The notes: a model not told the origin generated them from the sequence alone. Positions 42,621 through 51,731 are shown, counted from the stretch's first letter. The stretch is DNA of 64,000 nt from Betaproteobacteria bacterium HGW-Betaproteobacteria-9 (GCA_002842215.1 PHCC01000009.1:1-64000), one strand, 5' to 3'. Made by a program: numbers and translations.

Positions 42621-44225
42621 TCAAGCGGCGCGACGGCCGTCTTCAAGGATCAGGTCGGCCGCACGTTCGGCGATCATGTAGGTCGGCCCGTTGGTGTTGG
42701 CCGACGGCATCAGCGGCATCACCGACGCGTCCACCACACGCAGGCGACCCACCCCATGCACCGCCAGCCGCTCGTCGACTACGGCGAGCTCGTCGGTACC
42801 GACACGGCAGCTGCCGGCCCAGTGGTGCATTGAGGTGCCGAACTTGCGCACGTAGTCGGTCAGCTCGTCGTCGCTGCGCAAGTCGGCTCCCGGCACCACT
42901 TCGTGCTTCACACGCGACTTCATCGGCTCGCTGTTGAAGATGCGACGCGCCAGTCGCAGCGAGGCCAGCACCGCGGCCTGGTCTTCGGGGGCCGAGAAGT
43001 AGTTGGCCCGGATGATCGGCGCCTCACGCGCGTCCTTCGAGCGGATCGTGATCTCGCCACGCGAGTGCGGGTGCAGGAAGCAGGCGGCAGCCGTGAGTTG
43101 CGGCTCCGGGCTGATGATCACGCCATTGGGCGTGCGGTCCCAGGTCACCGGCTTGAAGTTGATCTGCAGGTCGGCGCGCGGCGCATCGGGACGGCTGCGG
43201 GCAAACGCCACCGAGGTCGACGCGCCCATCGTCAGCGGGCCGCTGCGTGCGAACAGGAAACGCGCGCCGTGCAGCATCACGCGCCAGCCACGCAGGTGCT
43301 TGTTGAGCGAACTTTCGTCGTTCGACGCGTAGGTGGTGTTGATGTAGAAGTGGTCTTGCAGGTTGCGACCCACACCTTGCCGATCGGCGACCACCGCGAT
43401 GCCATGCCGACGCAAAGTCTCTTGCGGCCCGATGCCCGAGCGCATCAGAAGAGTCGGCGAGCCGAAGGCGCCGCTGGCAAGCAAAACTTCGCGTTGCGCG
43501 TTGGCCACCTGCGTGACCCCGTCACGGGTGAACTCAACCCCCACCGCCATGCCGTCACGGATGACGACGCGGTCAGCCTGGCAGCCGGTTAGAACCGTCA
43601 GGTTGGCGCGCGACATGATCGGGAACAAGAACGCTTCAGCCGAGCTGTGGCGCAGGCCGTTCTTGATGCTGAACTGCAGGAAGCCCGACCCTTCGGGGTT
43701 GGCACCGTTGAGGTCGTCGTTGCTGGCAATGCCCACGGCGTTGCATGCCTTGACGAAGTCGATCGACGAGGGGTGACGGTACTCGGGGTCGGTGATCGAC
43801 AGCTCACCGTTGCGTCCGCGCAGCCGGGCGTCACCGCCCTGCCGCGACTCGAGCTTCTTGTAATACGGCAGCACGTCCTTCCAGCTCCAGCCACGCACGC
43901 CGAACTGCGACCACGCGTCAAAATCTTGCGCCTGGCCACGCACAAACACCATGCCGTTAATGAGGCTGGAGCCGCCCAGCCCCTTGCCACGTGGCGCGTA
44001 GATGACGCGATCATTGAGCTCAGGCTCGGGCTCGGTGTCATAGCTCCAGTTGTAGGGGCCGCGGTTGAACATCTTGGCCGTACCGGCCGGCATGCGTGTC
44101 CACAGCCCACGCGGGCGGGGGCCAGCTTCCAGTAGCAGCACGCGCGTGTTGGGGTCCTTGGAGAGGCGGTTGGCCAGCACGCAGCCGGCGGTACCACCAC
44201 CCACGACGATGTAATCGAAGTTCAT
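42621..44225 (-). CDS. GMC-family oxidoreductase (choline/alcohol dehydrogenase type)
   Basis: 534 residues. The FAD motif V-V-G-G-G-T-A-G-C-V-L-A (about 7-18), L-L-L-E-A-G, P-R-G-K-G-L-G-G-S-S-L-I-N-G-M and the active-site His pair region M-H-H-W-A-G-S-C-R-V-G and A-N-T-N-G-P-T-Y-M-I-A-E identify the family. It oxidises a primary alcohol to the aldehyde with FAD. The aldehyde dehydrogenase encoded 16 bases upstream would complete alcohol to acid. The ATG at 44225 is chosen because earlier in-frame sequence overlaps the ALDH gene. Confidence 0.9.
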   Translation of the reverse strand: MNFDYIVVGGGTAGCVLANRLSKDPNTRVLLLEAGPRPRGLWTRMPAGTAKMFNRGPYNWSYDTEPEPELNDRVIYAPRGKGLGGSSLINGMVFVRGQAQDFDAWSQFGVRGWSWKDVLPYYKKLESRQGGDARLRGRNGELSITDPEYRHPSSIDFVKACNAVGIASNDDLNGANPEGSGFLQFSIKNGLRHSSAEAFLFPIMSRANLTVLTGCQADRVVIRDGMAVGVEFTRDGVTQVANAQREVLLASGAFGSPTLLMRSGIGPQETLRRHGIAVVADRQGVGRNLQDHFYINTTYASNDESSLNKHLRGWRVMLHGARFLFARSGPLTMGASTSVAFARSRPDAPRADLQINFKPVTWDRTPNGVIISPEPQLTAAACFLHPHSRGEITIRSKDAREAPIIRANYFSAPEDQAAVLASLRLARRIFNSEPMKSRVKHEVVPGADLRSDDELTDYVRKFGTSMHHWAGSCRVGTDELAVVDERLAVHGVGRLRVVDASVMPLMPSANTNGPTYMIAERAADLILEDGRRAA

Positions 44226-44241
44226 ATGATTCAGGGAGAGT

Positions 44242-45669
44242 TCAGCCGACCCATTGCGAAATGGACTTGACGACGGTGTAGGCTTCGACGCCCTCGATGC
44301 CGCCTTCGCGGCCAAAGCCGCTGTCCTTGACGCCGCCAAAAGGCGTTTCTGCCGACGACACCGAGAAGTGGTTGATGGCAAGCGAGCCCACTTCCACACG
44401 CGTGCTGATGGCGTCCAGGTTCTTCACCGATTCGGTGAAGGCGTAAGCCGCCAGGCCGAACGGCAGTTCATTGGCGCGTGCGATGCCTTCCTCCAGACTC
44501 GCGACGGGATTGACCACGGCGAGCGGGCCGAAGGGCTCTTCGCGCATCACACGGGCATCGTCGGGCACATTGGCCAACACGGTAAGCGGGTAGAAGTAGC
44601 CCGGTCCGGCGGGCTTCTCGCCACCTGCCAGCACGCGGGCGCCACGGTTGCGGGCATCTTCCACGAGTTCATGGATGGCAGCCACGCGGCGGCCATTGGT
44701 CAGCGGGCCCATCTGGCTGGCAGCGTCCATGCCGTTGCCAATGCGCACGGCACGAGCACCTTCGGCGAAGGCCTGCGCAAAGGCTTCAAACACCGGCTCT
44801 TCGGCGAAGAAACGTGTCGGCGAGACACAGATCTGCCCGCTGTTGACCGACTTCGCGATCACCGACTTCGCGGCCACCGCGAGCGGGTCGGAGTCACGGC
44901 AAACCAGCACCGGCGCATGACCGCCCAGCTCCATGATTGCAGGCTTGAGGTAGCTACCGGCCAGCGCCGACAGCTTGCGCCCGACCGACACCGAGCCGGT
45001 GAAGGTGACCATGCGCACCGCCGGGTCGGCGATCAGCGTGGTCGACACCTCTTCGGGATTGCCATAGACGAGATTGAGCACCCCGGCCGGCAGGCCGGCG
45101 TCCTGCAGCGCCTGGGCGATGAACCAGGCGCCAGCGGGCGTCTCTTCGGCGGGCTTGAGCACCAGCGAACAACCGGCCGCCAGGGCACCGGCGATCTTGC
45201 GCATCGGCGATGCAAACGGCGCATTCCAGGGCGAGAAGGCGGCCACCACGCCGATCGGCTCACGCACCGCAGAGTTGCGGGTGCTGGCATCGCCCGGAAT
45301 GATCCGACCATACAGACGACGGGCTTCGGCTGCGTCCCAATCGAGCAGCGTGCAGCCCCGCATCACTTCACCGCGGCCGCCCGTCAGTAGCTTGCCTTGC
45401 TCCAGCACAAGCGCGTGGGCGATGGCATCAACACGACTGCGCAGCAAGTCGGCAGCACGGGTCAGCACCTGGCCACGTGCCATCGGCGAGGTGCGGCGCC
45501 ACACACGCAGGCCTTCTTTCGCTGCCTGCAGTGCATCGTGCAGATCCTGGGCAGACGCGAGCGGCACGCTGCCCACCGGAGTTTCGGTGGCGGGATTCAG
45601 TACGTCCTGGCGCTGTGCGGAGTCGCGCCATTCGCCACTGATCAACATCTTCACGTCGGGATAGTTCAC
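44242..45669 (-). CDS. Aldehyde dehydrogenase (copy 2), succinate-semialdehyde-type
   Basis: 475 residues. F-S-P-W-N-A-P-F, L-K-P-A-E-E-T-P, F-T-G-S-V-S-V-G-R, the glutamate in M-E-L-G-G-H-A-P and the catalytic Cys in N-S-G-Q-I-C-V-S-P-T-R are all present. The E-E-P-F-G-P and F-G-G-V-K-D-S-G-F-G-R-E-G-G-x-E-G motifs near the end fit the succinate-semialdehyde dehydrogenase branch. It lies 16 bases before the GMC gene and 56 bases after SBP-6, in one operon. Confidence 0.9.
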   Translation of the reverse strand: MNYPDVKMLISGEWRDSAQRQDVLNPATETPVGSVPLASAQDLHDALQAAKEGLRVWRRTSPMARGQVLTRAADLLRSRVDAIAHALVLEQGKLLTGGRGEVMRGCTLLDWDAAEARRLYGRIIPGDASTRNSAVREPIGVVAAFSPWNAPFASPMRKIAGALAAGCSLVLKPAEETPAGAWFIAQALQDAGLPAGVLNLVYGNPEEVSTTLIADPAVRMVTFTGSVSVGRKLSALAGSYLKPAIMELGGHAPVLVCRDSDPLAVAAKSVIAKSVNSGQICVSPTRFFAEEPVFEAFAQAFAEGARAVRIGNGMDAASQMGPLTNGRRVAAIHELVEDARNRGARVLAGGEKPAGPGYFYPLTVLANVPDDARVMREEPFGPLAVVNPVASLEEGIARANELPFGLAAYAFTESVKNLDAISTRVEVGSLAINHFSVSSAETPFGGVKDSGFGREGGIEGVEAYTVVKSISQWVG

Positions 45670-45725
45670 GCTGTTTCTCTCTCGTTTTTCTCTAAGGGAT
45701 CTCGATCGATGGGTTTGATCAAGCG

Positions 45726-47333
45726 TCAGCGCTTGGCCTTCGGGTCCAGCCAGATGTCGGCGAGGTCCAGCTTCATGAAGGTCGACTGGAACGAACCCAC
45801 ACCCCGCACGTCGCTGGCGATCGGACGTGTCCAGTTGTGCCAGAAGAACGGGATCACGTAGGCCTGGTTGAGCAGGTAGCTCTCCATCTCACGCAGACGC
45901 TCACGGCGCACCTTCGGGTCCATCACACGCTTTTGCGCTTCATACATCTCGTCGAACTTCGCATCGTTCATGCGGGTGTAGTTCGCCGAGTTTTCTTTGT
46001 AGGGCTTGAGCACCGACCAGTTGACGGTCGGATCGTCCAGATACTCGGGCGGCGTGCGGAACACCAAGTCGTAATTGCCCGAGAGTGCACGCGCCTGCAC
46101 CGTGGCACCATCCACCGCTTGGTGATCGACCGTCACACCAATCTGACGCAGTTGGTCCACCAGGTAGACGCCGAAATACGAGAAGACGCCGTTGTTGAGG
46201 AAGGTCAACTTCAGATCCGGATGACCCGCTTCGGCGAGCAGGCGGCGTGCTTCCTTGCGCGACGCTTCGATGTCACGGCTGAAGCCCGGCAGTTGTTGAA
46301 GTTCCGCCTCGGTGCGGGCGTTCGGCGAACCCGGCCGCAGCAAACCACCCACCACGTTGAAGGCAGTGAACTGCAGCATGGCCTTGGAACCCGAGTAGTG
46401 ATCCAGCGCCAGCGCCAGTGCGCGCCGCACACGCACGTCGTTCAGCGGGGCACGCTCGGTGTTAACCATCAACCAGGTCAGCACCGACGTGGTCGAGCCC
46501 TTGCCCACCACGTTGACCTTGTCGCCGCGCTCCGCGACCACGCGCATCAGTTGGCTCGGTGTCGTGCCTATCATGGTGTAGTGCACTTGGCCGGCGATCA
46601 CGGCGTTGTTGGCCGCCGCCGTCGTCACAGACGGCATTCGGAAGCCGTCGAGGTACGGCAAGCCCTTCACGAAGTACTGGTCGAAGCGCGTGCCGATCCA
46701 GTCACCACCTGGGCTGTAGCTGACGAACTTGAACGGGCCCGTGCCCATAATCTTCTTGGTCGGGTACGACGGGTCCGAGGCCAGCAGCCTGGCCGAATAC
46801 ACGCAGGCATACGGCATCCCCAGGATCTGCAACATCGACGCATTCGGCGCCTTCAGCTGGAAGACGACCGTGCGCGCGTCCGGCGCTTCGATGGACGCCA
46901 CGTCGCTCAGCATTCCGGTGAACAGCGACACCACGCCTTGCGGCGGGTTGCGCAGGCGCTCGTAGCTGACACGCACGTCGTTTGAGGTCAGGTCACTGCC
47001 GTCATGGAACTTGATGTTGTCGCGCAGCGTGAACTCGTAGCGCAGCCCATCGGGTGACACCTTCCAGCTCTTGGCCAGGTCCCCGATCACGTCCGGGTAT
47101 TTCTCCGGCACGATCTTCACGAGCTTCGAATAGTGTGGCGACACGCGGTACATGATCGACACCGTGCTCGCCCCATGACAATCAAAGGTGCCGGGCTCGC
47201 CCAAGTGAATGGGAACCACCAGCGTGCCGCCTCGCTGCGGGGCACCCTCACTACCTGAAGCCGTCAGGGGCAGAAAGCTGCCTGCTGCCATAGCCAAGGC
47301 CGCGCAAGCAAGCCTACGTGCAAAAGATCTCAT
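45726..47333 (-). CDS. ABC transporter substrate-binding protein, family 5 (SBP-6)
   Basis: 535 residues. A short signal peptide (ACAALAMAAGSFLPLTASG) is followed by R-G-G-T-L-V-V-P-I-H-L-G-E-P-G-T-F-D-C-H-G and D-G-L-R-Y-E-F-T-L-R-D-N-I-K-F-H-D-G. It leads the 47.3-38.5 kb minus-strand operon (SBP-6, ALDH, GMC, SBP-5, lactonase, MFS). It is divergent to the LysR gene at 47465, with an inverted repeat in between, so it is a likely target of that regulator. Confidence 0.88.
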   Translation of the reverse strand: MRSFARRLACAALAMAAGSFLPLTASGSEGAPQRGGTLVVPIHLGEPGTFDCHGASTVSIMYRVSPHYSKLVKIVPEKYPDVIGDLAKSWKVSPDGLRYEFTLRDNIKFHDGSDLTSNDVRVSYERLRNPPQGVVSLFTGMLSDVASIEAPDARTVVFQLKAPNASMLQILGMPYACVYSARLLASDPSYPTKKIMGTGPFKFVSYSPGGDWIGTRFDQYFVKGLPYLDGFRMPSVTTAAANNAVIAGQVHYTMIGTTPSQLMRVVAERGDKVNVVGKGSTTSVLTWLMVNTERAPLNDVRVRRALALALDHYSGSKAMLQFTAFNVVGGLLRPGSPNARTEAELQQLPGFSRDIEASRKEARRLLAEAGHPDLKLTFLNNGVFSYFGVYLVDQLRQIGVTVDHQAVDGATVQARALSGNYDLVFRTPPEYLDDPTVNWSVLKPYKENSANYTRMNDAKFDEMYEAQKRVMDPKVRRERLREMESYLLNQAYVIPFFWHNWTRPIASDVRGVGSFQSTFMKLDLADIWLDPKAKR

Positions 47334-47362
47334 CGATGTCTCCTGTTGTTCTACGTTTAAAC

Positions 47363-47384
47363 ATCAACCTAATGTCTGGTTGAT
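47363..47384. promoter_or_regulatory. Inverted repeat between SBP-6 and LysR, candidate LysR operator
   Basis: ATCAACC (47363-47369) and GGTTGAT (47378-47384) are perfect reverse complements with an eight-base spacer. They lie in the 131-base gap between divergent genes. LysR-type proteins usually bind such dyads near their own divergent promoter. The surrounding DNA is AT-rich, with candidate -10 boxes on either side. Confidence 0.6.
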
Positions 47385-47464
47385 ATTTGTACGATAGTCT
47401 ATAAATCATATGAGACTCAGAGAAGATGGTAGATTTATCCGATTGATGCACAACAGCGATCACC

Positions 47465-48433
47465 ATGAAGCTTCACCAGATACGCGATTTCCTGGCTGTC
47501 GCCAGGTCTGGTAGCCTGCGCGCGGCGTCACGCGAGCTCGAGCTGTCACAGCCCTCCATCAGCAAGAGCATCCAGCAGCTGGAGAACACTCTGGGCGCCC
47601 CCCTGTTCGAGCGCAGCATCAAAGGTGTTTCGCTCACGCCCTTCGGCGAGGTCTTCCTCACGCGTGGCCGCGCCGCGCTCAACGAACTGCAGCGTGCCCA
47701 GGAGGAGATACATCAATTGCGCGGAGTCGATGGCGGCCAAGTATCCGCGGCACTGACGGGCATCCCGCTGATGACGCTTCTACCAGCCGCTCTGAGTCGC
47801 TTTCGCCGGCTCTTCCCAAATGCCAACGTGCGGGTCGTTGAGCGCCGCCACGACACCACGCTGGCAGACATCCGTGAAGGCACGCTGGATTTCGCAGTGA
47901 TGCCCTCGTCAACGCTGCCCGATGGACTGGTCGCCGAGGTGATCTTGCGAGACCAGAATGTCGTGATCGGGCGGAGCGGCCATCCGCTACGCAAGGTCAG
48001 TTCGCTACGTGAATTGCTGGGGGCAGCATGGGTCGTCACGCGGCGCCAAGGCGAGCAAGCAGCCGAGTTCGAGGCCAACTTCCTGCTTCAAAGCCTGCCC
48101 GCGCCGAAAGTGGAAGTGCACTGCGAATCGGTAGTGGGTGTTATCTCGCTCATCGTCAACAGCGACCTGCTGGGTTATCTGCCTCGCCGCTGGGTCACCG
48201 CAGGCATCGTCCGCGACCTGCTGGAAGAGATTCCGGCCGGTGCGCCCGTCGAGGCCACACCAATCTGCCTGGTCCGCAAAGCTGGCATGCCGCTCACTCC
48301 TGCGGCGCAAGCTTTCGCCAACGCAATCACGATAGAGGCCGAGGCACTCGCGGGGCCCGGCGAGATGAATGGCCGGCGCAACATACAGACGGCACGCCAG
48401 GCTCAAATAATTAGGCGAGCTTGCGGGCCTTGA
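47465..48433 (+). CDS. LysR-type transcriptional regulator
   Basis: 322 residues. The helix-turn-helix is M-K-L-H-Q-I-R-D-F-L-A-V-A...G-S-L-R-A-A-S-R-E-L-E-L-S-Q-P-S-I-S-K (about 1-35), and a LysR-type effector-binding domain follows. It is close in plan to CatR/CbbR-like activators of aromatic and organic-acid pathways. It is divergent from SBP-6 and its last 23 bases overlap the end of the convergent TetR gene. It probably controls the 47.3-38.5 kb operon. Confidence 0.92.
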   Translation: MKLHQIRDFLAVARSGSLRAASRELELSQPSISKSIQQLENTLGAPLFERSIKGVSLTPFGEVFLTRGRAALNELQRAQEEIHQLRGVDGGQVSAALTGIPLMTLLPAALSRFRRLFPNANVRVVERRHDTTLADIREGTLDFAVMPSSTLPDGLVAEVILRDQNVVIGRSGHPLRKVSSLRELLGAAWVVTRRQGEQAAEFEANFLLQSLPAPKVEVHCESVVGVISLIVNSDLLGYLPRRWVTAGIVRDLLEEIPAGAPVEATPICLVRKAGMPLTPAAQAFANAITIEAEALAGPGEMNGRRNIQTARQAQIIRRACGP

Positions 48434-49157
48434 GGGGCGTTTTCCGGGGTGTCTTCTCTTTGGCCCTCGGGGTGCCTTCCACATGCTCGGTGGCACCCAG
48501 GCCTTGAACTGCGAGCGTCAACAGGCGGCGCAGTTCCGCCACGCCTTGGCGTGGGTTGGGCTTGGCCACCATCAGCCAATTGTGCAGGTTTTGGTTGTAG
48601 ATCGCCCACCAAAGGTCCGCGACAAGTTCGGCTGGTGCCTTCGTGGTCAACTGGCCGGTGGCTTGCTTGCGCGCGATCAAGGCGGTCACGTGCTTGAGAA
48701 GCTTGGGCTTCATTGAAGCGAATCGCATTGCTTCGGGATCGGCGGCGCGGCCCAGAAGTACGCCTGCAATCTCGCGCCGCGCCTGGCGGGCGATCTCGGG
48801 ATATTTGCTCCAGTAGACCATGTCTTGACGAGCCAGAGGGATCAGGGCGTCGATCAGCGGCATGTCATCTGGCACGTCGACTAAAGCGTCGCGGCGAAGC
48901 TCTTCGAGATCGTCGTTGACGATCATCAGGAGCAACTCCGACTTCGTCGGTGCGTAGGCAAACAGCGTTCCTAGGGAAACTTCGGCACGTTCGGCAATCT
49001 CGCGTGTGGTAGCCAGTTCGTAGCCTCGCTCGACGAACACATCGCGAGCTGCATCCTTGATACGGTTACGCCGTCGCTCCTTGCCGCGCGCCCTCAGCCC
49101 AAGCACAGGCGCACCCTCATCGGCCTTGGCCTCGATCTTTTCCGTTTTCATCGACAT
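48411..49157 (-). CDS. TetR-family transcriptional regulator
   Basis: 248 residues. The N-terminal helix-turn-helix (R-R-R-N-R-I-K-D-A-A-R-D-V-F-V-E-R-G-Y-E-L-A-T-T-R-E-I-A, about 29-56, then S-L-G-T-L-F-A-Y) is the TetR DNA-binding domain. A ligand-binding domain and a Lys/Arg/Pro-rich C-terminal tail (K-E-K-T-P-R-K-T-P-L-K-A-R-K) follow. Start: ATG 49157 or 49151. It closes the catabolic island. Confidence 0.9.
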   Translation of the reverse strand: MSMKTEKIEAKADEGAPVLGLRARGKERRRNRIKDAARDVFVERGYELATTREIAERAEVSLGTLFAYAPTKSELLLMIVNDDLEELRRDALVDVPDDMPLIDALIPLARQDMVYWSKYPEIARQARREIAGVLLGRAADPEAMRFASMKPKLLKHVTALIARKQATGQLTTKAPAELVADLWWAIYNQNLHNWLMVAKPNPRQGVAELRRLLTLAVQGLGATEHVEGTPRAKEKTPRKTPLKARKLA

Positions 49158-49437
49158 TCACACTCCCATATGTGCCCGTGTGTCTTAGCACCACACAAGG
49201 CACAAGCGCCACATCGTCCGCAAAACTGCTACTGAAGTTTACGCTATTGCCGGTCGGTCGGCACCGATCTGGACGCATTTTTTGTCACTTTGTCAAAAAT
49301 GCGGCTTGCATCATTTTTCACATAAGCCCACTTGGACAATGCATGTGCTCAAGAGCGTTGTGAGGGAAAAGCGTTAGCCTCACAGGCTCAAACGATCAAA
49401 ATTCCAGCAATTGAGCCGTTGTGGCTCCAATCCGCCC
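49158..49437. other. Intergenic region upstream of the TetR gene
   Basis: 280 bases with no gene recognised. It contains an imperfect inverted repeat, GCATTTTTTG (49275-49284) against CAAAAATGC (49294-49302), which is AT-rich enough to be an operator or promoter element. The 3' end of the hemerythrin gene lies at 49438. Confidence 0.4.
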
Positions 49438-49899
49438 TCATGTCGTCGCAGCTGGGGGCTGGGTACGGTGCAACACCACTGGTTTTCCGCCGTACCGAAG
49501 CTTGCACATCCACGCTGCGAGCGCCGAGTCAAGGTAGTCAGCGTGTGCGGGAAACCACGTCGAAAGCTCGGCAACGAATCCAGCGGCGTGCCTCAGGTCC
49601 CCCTGGCGAGCCAGTTCCAGCACTTGTGACGAAGACAGCAGAACGTCTGCATGTTCGTTCATGTGGCACTCGCGCGACGGGAATTCCGTTTCAAGCATCC
49701 AGCGATCTTCTTCCGAAAAGTGGCTGCGTAGATGCTTGTCGATCTCACCTAGCAACTGCAGCCAGTCGATCTTCCCAGGAGCCCTACTACGTTTCAGGAG
49801 CTCATAGAGCTCCTCATGAATCAAGTCCATCTGAGGAAAACCAAGAACAATGGGACGGCCGTCCACTGGCGGCATATTCGCGTCTTGCGTAGGGTTCAT
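49438..49899 (-). CDS. Hemerythrin-like O2/iron-binding protein
   Basis: 153 residues. The di-iron ligand pattern of bacteriohemerythrins is visible: H28, H60, E64 (H-F-S-E-E-D), H79-x3-H83, H119 and D124. A four-helix bundle of this kind binds O2 reversibly. It could buffer or supply O2 to oxygenases or sense O2; no signalling domain is attached. It sits alone between the island and the IS remnants. Confidence 0.85.
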   Translation of the reverse strand: MNPTQDANMPPVDGRPIVLGFPQMDLIHEELYELLKRSRAPGKIDWLQLLGEIDKHLRSHFSEEDRWMLETEFPSRECHMNEHADVLLSSSQVLELARQGDLRHAAGFVAELSTWFPAHADYLDSALAAWMCKLRYGGKPVVLHRTQPPAATT

Positions 49900-49942
49900 C
49901 TGAATCGGTCCGAAGTGTTGAACAATGCCATCAAGCTTACCG

Positions 49943-50120
49943 TGACCTTGCCCCCGAAAAGTGAAGTTCTTGAGCCTTGTTCAAATACGACCAAGGAGTC
50001 AGGAAATGTCAGCCAAGCAAGTGCGAGCGCAGTACACGCGGGAATACAAACTGGAGGCGGTGTGCCTGGTCAGAGGTGGGCAGTCGATTGCGGTCACAGC
50101 CAAGGCACTGGGTACCAGTC
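49943..50120 (+). mobile_element. Truncated IS3-family element (left end and orfA N-terminus)
   Basis: TGACCTTGCCCCCGAAAAGT at 49943 looks like an IS3-type inverted-repeat end. After A-G-G-A-G-T, ATG 50006 begins M-S-A-K-Q-V-R-A-Q-Y-T-R-E-Y-K-L-E-A-V and continues through G-Q-S-I-A-V-T-A-K-A-L-G. This is the start of an IS3-family OrfA (transposase helix-turn-helix protein). Similarity stops abruptly near 50120, after about 38 codons. No orfB or right end is seen. Confidence 0.75.
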
Positions 50121-50283
50121 TGTACGCCAGAGCGCCAAGGGTGGCGATGTCCGTGTGGGGTGCTTTGCAGGAGAGCTACACTGAAATAGTTGGACTGTGG
50201 TCGTGAGCTTTTTGGAGGCTTTCGCCCCCGTCAAAATACGTGGCTCGCGGGGAGCTTGCGGACCCAGCCGGAGCTGTGCGAGG

Positions 50284-50379
50284 CACCCTGTGCGCACTTT
50301 TCAGAGCTTCACCGCCGATATTGAGCGGTTAGCCAACTGGCTGATCTCAGTTGGGATCACGACTGTGGCGATGAAATCC
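50284..50379 (+). mobile_element. IS110-family transposase fragment
   Basis: The plus strand reads H-P-V-R-T-F-Q-S-F-T-A-D-I-E-R-L-A-N-W-L and then I-S-V-G-I-T-T-V-A-M-K-S. This matches the N-terminal RuvC-like domain of IS110-type transposases, in which V-A-M-E-S-T-G-V-Y-W follows. Here similarity breaks off right after M-K-S. Only about 32 codons remain, so it is a dead fragment. Confidence 0.75.
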
Positions 50380-50440
50380 CTAGACGCAAATTTCCAACAC
50401 CAAAGCAATTCTCAGAGAACTGGTACGGACAGAAGTATGG

Positions 50441-50469
50441 AAAAAACCCGCTACGTTTTAGGTAGCAGG
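50441..50469 (-). terminator. Rho-independent terminator of the tRNA gene
   Basis: On the minus strand CCTGCTAC pairs with GTAGCGGG (one G-T pair) and is followed by six T. It lies 25 bases past the CCA end of the tRNA. Confidence 0.75.
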
Positions 50470-50493
50470 CTTTCAAGCAACAACAAGGTTTTT

Positions 50494-50570
50494 TGGTAGG
50501 CCGTGTTGGACTTGAACCAACGACCAAAGGATTATGAGTCCTCTGCTCTAACCAACTGAGCTAACGGCCC
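50494..50570 (-). tRNA. tRNA with CAT anticodon (tRNA-Met elongator, or tRNA-Ile2)
   Basis: 77 bases including an encoded CCA. The acceptor stem GGGCCGT pairs with ACGGCCT (a terminal G-T). The anticodon loop CTCATAA gives CAT (complement at 50534-50536). D-loop AGCTCAGTTGGT and T-loop GGTTCAAGTCC are standard. The anticodon-stem and variable-loop style (CTTTGGTCG, TTCAAGTCC) resembles E. coli tRNA-Ile2, whose C34 is modified to lysidine. tRNA-Met cannot be excluded. Initiator tRNA is unlikely because position 1-72 is paired. Confidence 0.92.
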
Positions 50571-50604
50571 ACAAGGCGACGATTGTAGGGGCAGGCCACC
50601 GGCT

Positions 50605-51630
50605 TCAGCCGGGCTTGCCGTGGCTCAGGGCGTTGCTCACCAGCTTGGCCGTCACGTCGACGATCTGGATCATGCGGTCGTAGGGCATGCGCTGGGGTCC
50701 GATCACACCCAGTGTGCCCACCACCTGGCCATCCACCTCGTAGGGTGCGGTGACCACCGACAGCGCTTCGAACGGCACCACCTGGCTCTCGCCACCGATA
50801 TAGATGCGCACCCCGTCGGCCTGCGCCGATACGTCGAGCAGGCGGATGAGTTGCGTCTTCTGTTCGAACAGGTCGAACATGCGCCGCAGGTTGCCCATGT
50901 CGCTGGAGAACTCGCTGACTGACAGCAGGTTCCGCTCACCAGACACCACCACTTCGTCCTGCTCTCCCTTGGCGTCCTCGCCGATGTCCACCGCGGCCTG
51001 CATGAGCGAAGCGATCTCGCCCCGCAGGGCATCCACTTCCACCTTCAGGCGCGACCGCACCTCCTCCATCGTGAGACCCGAGTAGTGGGCATTGAGGAAG
51101 TTGGCCGCTTCCTGCAACTGGGTCTGGGTGAAGTTCACCTGCGTGTGGATGATGCGGTTCTGCACATCGCCATCGGGCGACACCAGGATCACCAGCACGC
51201 GGCGTTCGGACAGACTCAGGAATTCGATGTGCCGGAACACCGAGGCGCGCCGCGGCGCCATCACGACACCTACAAAGTGCGACAGGCTGGACAACATCTG
51301 CGCGGCGTTACTGATGACGCGCTGGGGTTGCCCGGCTTCGATACCGTGCGTCCCCATGTCGCTCACCGGGGAGAACCCTTCCCGCCGCACCGTGAGCATG
51401 GTGTCGACAAAAAGCCGGTAGCCCCGCGCCGTGGGAATGCGGCCCGCCGAAGTGTGCGGGCTCGCGATGAGACCCAGTTCTTCCAGGTCGCTCATGACGT
51501 TGCGGATGGTGGCCGGCGAAAGCTCCAGCCCCGCGGCCTTGGCCAACGTGCGCGACCCCACGGGCTGCCCGTCGGCGATGTATCGCTCGACGAGAGCCTT
51601 GAGCAGCAGTTTGGCGCGGTCATCCAACAT
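50605..51630 (-). CDS. hrcA: Heat-inducible transcription repressor HrcA
   Basis: 341 residues. The N-terminal winged helix [25 protein letters not shown] and [16 protein letters not shown] is the classical HrcA signature, and [12 protein letters not shown] follows. It represses groESL/dnaK at CIRCE elements when GroEL is free. ATG 51630 starts M-L-D-D-R as in relatives; ATG 51639 is an alternative start. No CIRCE element is visible in its own leader. Confidence 0.95.
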   Translation of the reverse strand: MLDDRAKLLLKALVERYIADGQPVGSRTLAKAAGLELSPATIRNVMSDLEELGLIASPHTSAGRIPTARGYRLFVDTMLTVRREGFSPVSDMGTHGIEAGQPQRVISNAAQMLSSLSHFVGVVMAPRRASVFRHIEFLSLSERRVLVILVSPDGDVQNRIIHTQVNFTQTQLQEAANFLNAHYSGLTMEEVRSRLKVEVDALRGEIASLMQAAVDIGEDAKGEQDEVVVSGERNLLSVSEFSSDMGNLRRMFDLFEQKTQLIRLLDVSAQADGVRIYIGGESQVVPFEALSVVTAPYEVDGQVVGTLGVIGPQRMPYDRMIQIVDVTAKLVSNALSHGKPG

Positions 51631-51731
51631 AGAAGCCATTCTAAGGATGCGCAGCACCCAAACACGGTCCGGTGCATTTTGTACACAACAACTGTATTCA
51701 CTGGCACACGAATTGCTGAATGCAACGAAAG

